64,000 nt of DNA, taken from IMG/VR virus record IMGVR_UViG_3300031578_000009, positions 1-64,000 of that record, one strand, 5' to 3'. Positions within the stretch are counted from its first letter, which is position 1. Each line of letters opens with the position of its first letter. Positions 62,740-64,000 of the stretch are shown in pieces. The notes under the pieces are model-generated. The model had not been told where the DNA came from and did no database searches. It was given only the letters and a program-made list of their open reading frames with translations. This DNA comes from a virus. Position numbers and translations under genes: made by a program.

Positions 62740-62745
62740 CTCTTC
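62600..62745 (+). ncRNA. Candidate TnpB guide RNA (omega RNA) at the right end
   Basis: In characterised TnpB systems the guide RNA comes from the 3' end of tnpB and the right end of the element, with the guide taken from the flanking DNA. Here the right-end hairpin (62709-62728) supplies the scaffold. The guide would begin around 62739-62741 and read into the phage sequence CTCTTCTATTATTAAATT. The 5' boundary is a guess. Confidence 0.35.
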
Positions 62746-62835
62746 TATTATTAAATTAAAATTATATATACTTTCTTCTATTAATTTGAACTGTTGTTCA
62801 ACCCATAAGTCATAATCATCCCAATCATTTGTCAT
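62737..62835 (-). CDS. Small acidic protein, C-terminus probably truncated by the TnpB element
   Basis: A 32-residue protein with an Asp/Trp-rich start (MTNDWDDYDLWVEQQ) and an Ile/Glu-rich end. Its TGA stop is created within the element's last bases (TTCA). Removing the element, the frame would read about four more codons and end just before the Sak4-like ATG, as usual for this operon. It overlaps the upstream gene by 11 bases at ATGACAAATGA. Confidence 0.55.
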   Translation of the reverse strand: MTNDWDDYDLWVEQQFKLIEESIYNFNLIIEE

Positions 62836-63139
62836 ATGCTTCTAAATATTCGTTAAAATGTTTTTTACAAAACCAAACTTTTTCTCCATATAATTCTCCA
62901 CTATATTTAACTTTATTTCTACATGGTGAAAAATAGCATCTATGTTCTGGAACATTTAATCCTAATATTTTTGAATTATTATCAAATTTATCTAATAATT
63001 CATCTTTTATATTTAAGATAGTAGCCCATTCTTCTGTTTCAAATTCTGTTAATGCATCAAAATTAATTGGTTTTTGTATTCCAGAAAGAATATATTTAAA
63101 ATAATTTCTGTTTTGAGCTAATTTTTGCTTATTTGTCAT
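62825..63139 (-). CDS. Small zinc-binding protein of unknown function
   Basis: A 104-residue protein. I chose the ATG at 63139 (MTNKQKLAQNRNYF), which overlaps the upstream stop by 11 bases (ATGACAAATAA) in the same way as the downstream gene; a frame from 63166 would add nine residues. The C-terminal half has HRCYFSPCRNK and VWFCKKHFNEYL, giving a possible Cys/His zinc site of treble-clef type. Confidence 0.55.
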   Translation of the reverse strand: MTNKQKLAQNRNYFKYILSGIQKPINFDALTEFETEEWATILNIKDELLDKFDNNSKILGLNVPEHRCYFSPCRNKVKYSGELYGEKVWFCKKHFNEYLEAYDK

Positions 63140-63362
63140 ATCCATACTTTTTACGTAAACTTTCAAATGCCTGATTTAACAATGCAAAATCTTTTTCTTC
63201 ATAAATAACCCTTAATCCACGTAAACTAATTCCATTAATATTCAAATCTATTATTGAATCTAAATAGTATTGAATAACTGGTAATCTATGTTTGGCTAAT
63301 TCTTCTGGATTATCAAACCAAGTATTATCTTTTAATTTTTTTACAAACTCTTGTCTATTCAT
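63129..63362 (-). CDS. Small helical protein of unknown function
   Basis: A 77-residue, mainly helical protein with two charged segments (RQEFVKKLKDNTWFDNPEEL and YEEKDFALLNQAFESLRKKY). No motif was recognised. It overlaps both neighbours, including by 8 bases the end of the extended frame upstream (63355-63672). Confidence 0.55.
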   Translation of the reverse strand: MNRQEFVKKLKDNTWFDNPEELAKHRLPVIQYYLDSIIDLNINGISLRGLRVIYEEKDFALLNQAFESLRKKYGYDK

Positions 63363-63672
63363 GTTTTACATATATATCAGAATCATCCTCTTTCTTAAAT
63401 AATTTTACAAATTTATGTACATCTGAAGATCCAACATCTTGCAATTTTTCTGGGAATTCTTTTTTAAATGTATCTACCTATTTATTATGACCAATTATTG
63501 ATAATTCTTTAGTGTCATATAATTCCACTATAATCCAATTCCCATTATTATATTCTTTACTACATATTCCTGTTTCATATGGTTGATCGGAATCTGTTAC
63601 TAATGCAGTATCAATTGTTACTCCATTAATTACATCATTTGCAACAACTCTATCTTTATAAGTTCCCATCAT
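63355..63672 (-). pseudogene. ORF interrupted by an in-frame TAG (63478-63480): nonsense mutation or readthrough
   Basis: The frame opens at 63672 and runs 64 residues to TAG, then continues in frame for 40 more residues (VDTFKKEFPEKLQDV ... IYVKHE) to a second TAG at 63355-63357. No ATG follows the first TAG. The second part ends by overlapping the next gene's ATG by 8 bases, exactly as real genes do in this operon, so it looks like genuine coding sequence. Other genes here (portal, polymerase-side cargo, muzzle) end in TAG, so general recoding of TAG is unlikely. The product is unknown. Confidence 0.55.
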
Positions 63673-63741
63673 TTCTAATTATGTCGTTGTAAATCATAGT
63701 AATAATGTTATTTATTACACATTAATGATGTTTATACAATA

Positions 63742-63949
63742 GTTATGTGGCATTAGGCTTCGGTGTATTTATTTCACGCACCATTTCCATAATCTTTTCC
63801 ATAACCTTTGGCACATACTTTTCACTACAAGTTGTTTCTAACCTAATTCCTGCACGTAATAATGGTGCTTCTACTGTAATTTTATATTTATTGTTCATAA
63901 TTAATAACGCCACATAACAATTTATAAAAAATAATAGCAGGTTATGTGG
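63742..63949. repeat. Three copies of a 9-10 base inverted repeat around a small ORF
   Basis: GTTATGTGGC (63742-63751), its complement GCCACATAAC (63909-63918) and GTTATGTGG (63941-63949). The second and third can form a 9-bp hairpin with a 22-base loop; the first and second flank the ORF at 63743-63898. The surrounding DNA is less AT-rich than the phage average here. Confidence 0.6.
63743..63898 (-). CDS. Small protein of unknown function
   Basis: A 51-residue protein (NNKYKITVEAPLLRAGIRLE ... VPKVMEKIMEMVREINT) with a beta start and a helical, Met-rich second half. It is bounded by the inverted repeat GTTATGTGGC, whose bases include its TAA stop. It has a more host-like codon use than nearby genes and could belong to a transferred cassette. 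Confidence 0.45.
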   Translation of the reverse strand: MNNKYKITVEAPLLRAGIRLETTCSEKYVPKVMEKIMEMVREINTPKPNAT

Positions 63950-63999
63950 TACTTGTTAGCTGCTACCGCTGTATTTAAGTTTGTAATTATTTCAAAGTG
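63922..63999 (-). CDS. Possible end of a gene entering from the right edge
   Basis: Only 25 codons are visible before TAA (HFEIITNLNTAVAANKYHIT then CYYFL). It is too short to identify, and it spans the hairpin repeat, so it may be chance. Confidence 0.2.
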   Translation of the reverse strand, partial: HFEIITNLNTAVAANKYHITCYYFL

Positions 64000-64000
64000 T

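Noticed and set aside
62825-63166. Longer 113-residue version starting at 63166
   Set aside because: The ATG at 63139 gives the same short overlap as the next junction; the extra residues lie within the upstream gene.
63742-63999. Integron attC site
   Set aside because: GTTATGTGG and GTTAGCTGC look superficially similar to core sites, but the consensus RYYYAAC/GTTRRRY is not met and no integrase is present.
1-64000. General recoding of TAG to glutamine
   Set aside because: Several long genes end in TAG (2691, 10351, 24741, 29188) at sensible positions, one before a terminator, and no long gene needs readthrough; only the 63478 TAG is suspicious.
1-64000. tRNA, rRNA or CRISPR array
   Set aside because: No cloverleaf-like sequences, rRNA-like stretches or regularly spaced repeats were noticed in reading both strands; a tRNAscan/CRISPR search would be decisive.

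Overview
The window reads as a large part of an AT-rich, tailed dsDNA phage of the crAss-like type (Crassvirales) that infects a member of the Bacteroidota. The evidence is the gene order terminase end, portal, scaffold, HK97-type capsid protein, connector proteins, fibres, lysis genes, muzzle protein and cargo proteins. A 3773-residue virion protein carries a DxDxD RNA-polymerase motif. Promoters fit the Bacteroidota form TTG-N19/20-TAnnTTTG, Shine-Dalgarno sites are absent, and the genes are packed with TAATG or ATGA stop-start overlaps. No rRNA, tRNA or CRISPR array was seen.

Positions 1-44760 are all on the + strand and form the virion half. Order: end of terminase (3-254), portal, scaffold candidate, major capsid protein, a conserved head gene, three tandem paralogous connector proteins, a small fibre-like protein and a probably abundant virion protein (to 10351). 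Next come host-recognition genes (10485-17172): an SGNH-esterase fibre, a repeat-rich fibre and a FISUMP-domain protein. Then a lysis cassette (17275-18928), tail ring and muzzle proteins (18925-24741), and the ejected cargo proteins (24799-44760). A complete ferritin-like gene lies between the giant RNA polymerase/metallopeptidase and the last cargo protein. Promoter-like motifs head five modules. Terminators follow the capsid gene, the 414-residue protein and the last cargo gene.

Positions 44793-64000 are almost all on the - strand and form the replication and nucleotide half, meeting the virion half at a bidirectional terminator. Read in the direction of transcription (high to low coordinate) it has small unknown genes, an inserted TnpB element on the opposite strand, a Sak4-like ATPase, an SSB-like protein, a primase-like TOPRIM protein, a four-gene ubiquitin-like cassette (Ubl candidate, E2-like, JAMM peptidase, E1-like), a gene of unknown function, a 5'-3' exonuclease, a DnaA-domain-IV-like protein, a possible DnaE C-terminal module, a DUF932 protein, a RusA-like resolvase, two nucleotide-metabolism proteins and an RNA ligase. 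The main polymerase and helicase are not in the window.

The items most worth following are: the ubiquitin-like conjugation cassette inside the replication operon; the ferritin with a full ferroxidase site inside the cargo operon; the insertion of a TnpB-only element next to the recombinase gene; an ORF that continues in frame through a TAG stop; and a FISUMP protein whose two halves are in reversed order. All functional calls come from reading motifs by eye; no database search was possible.
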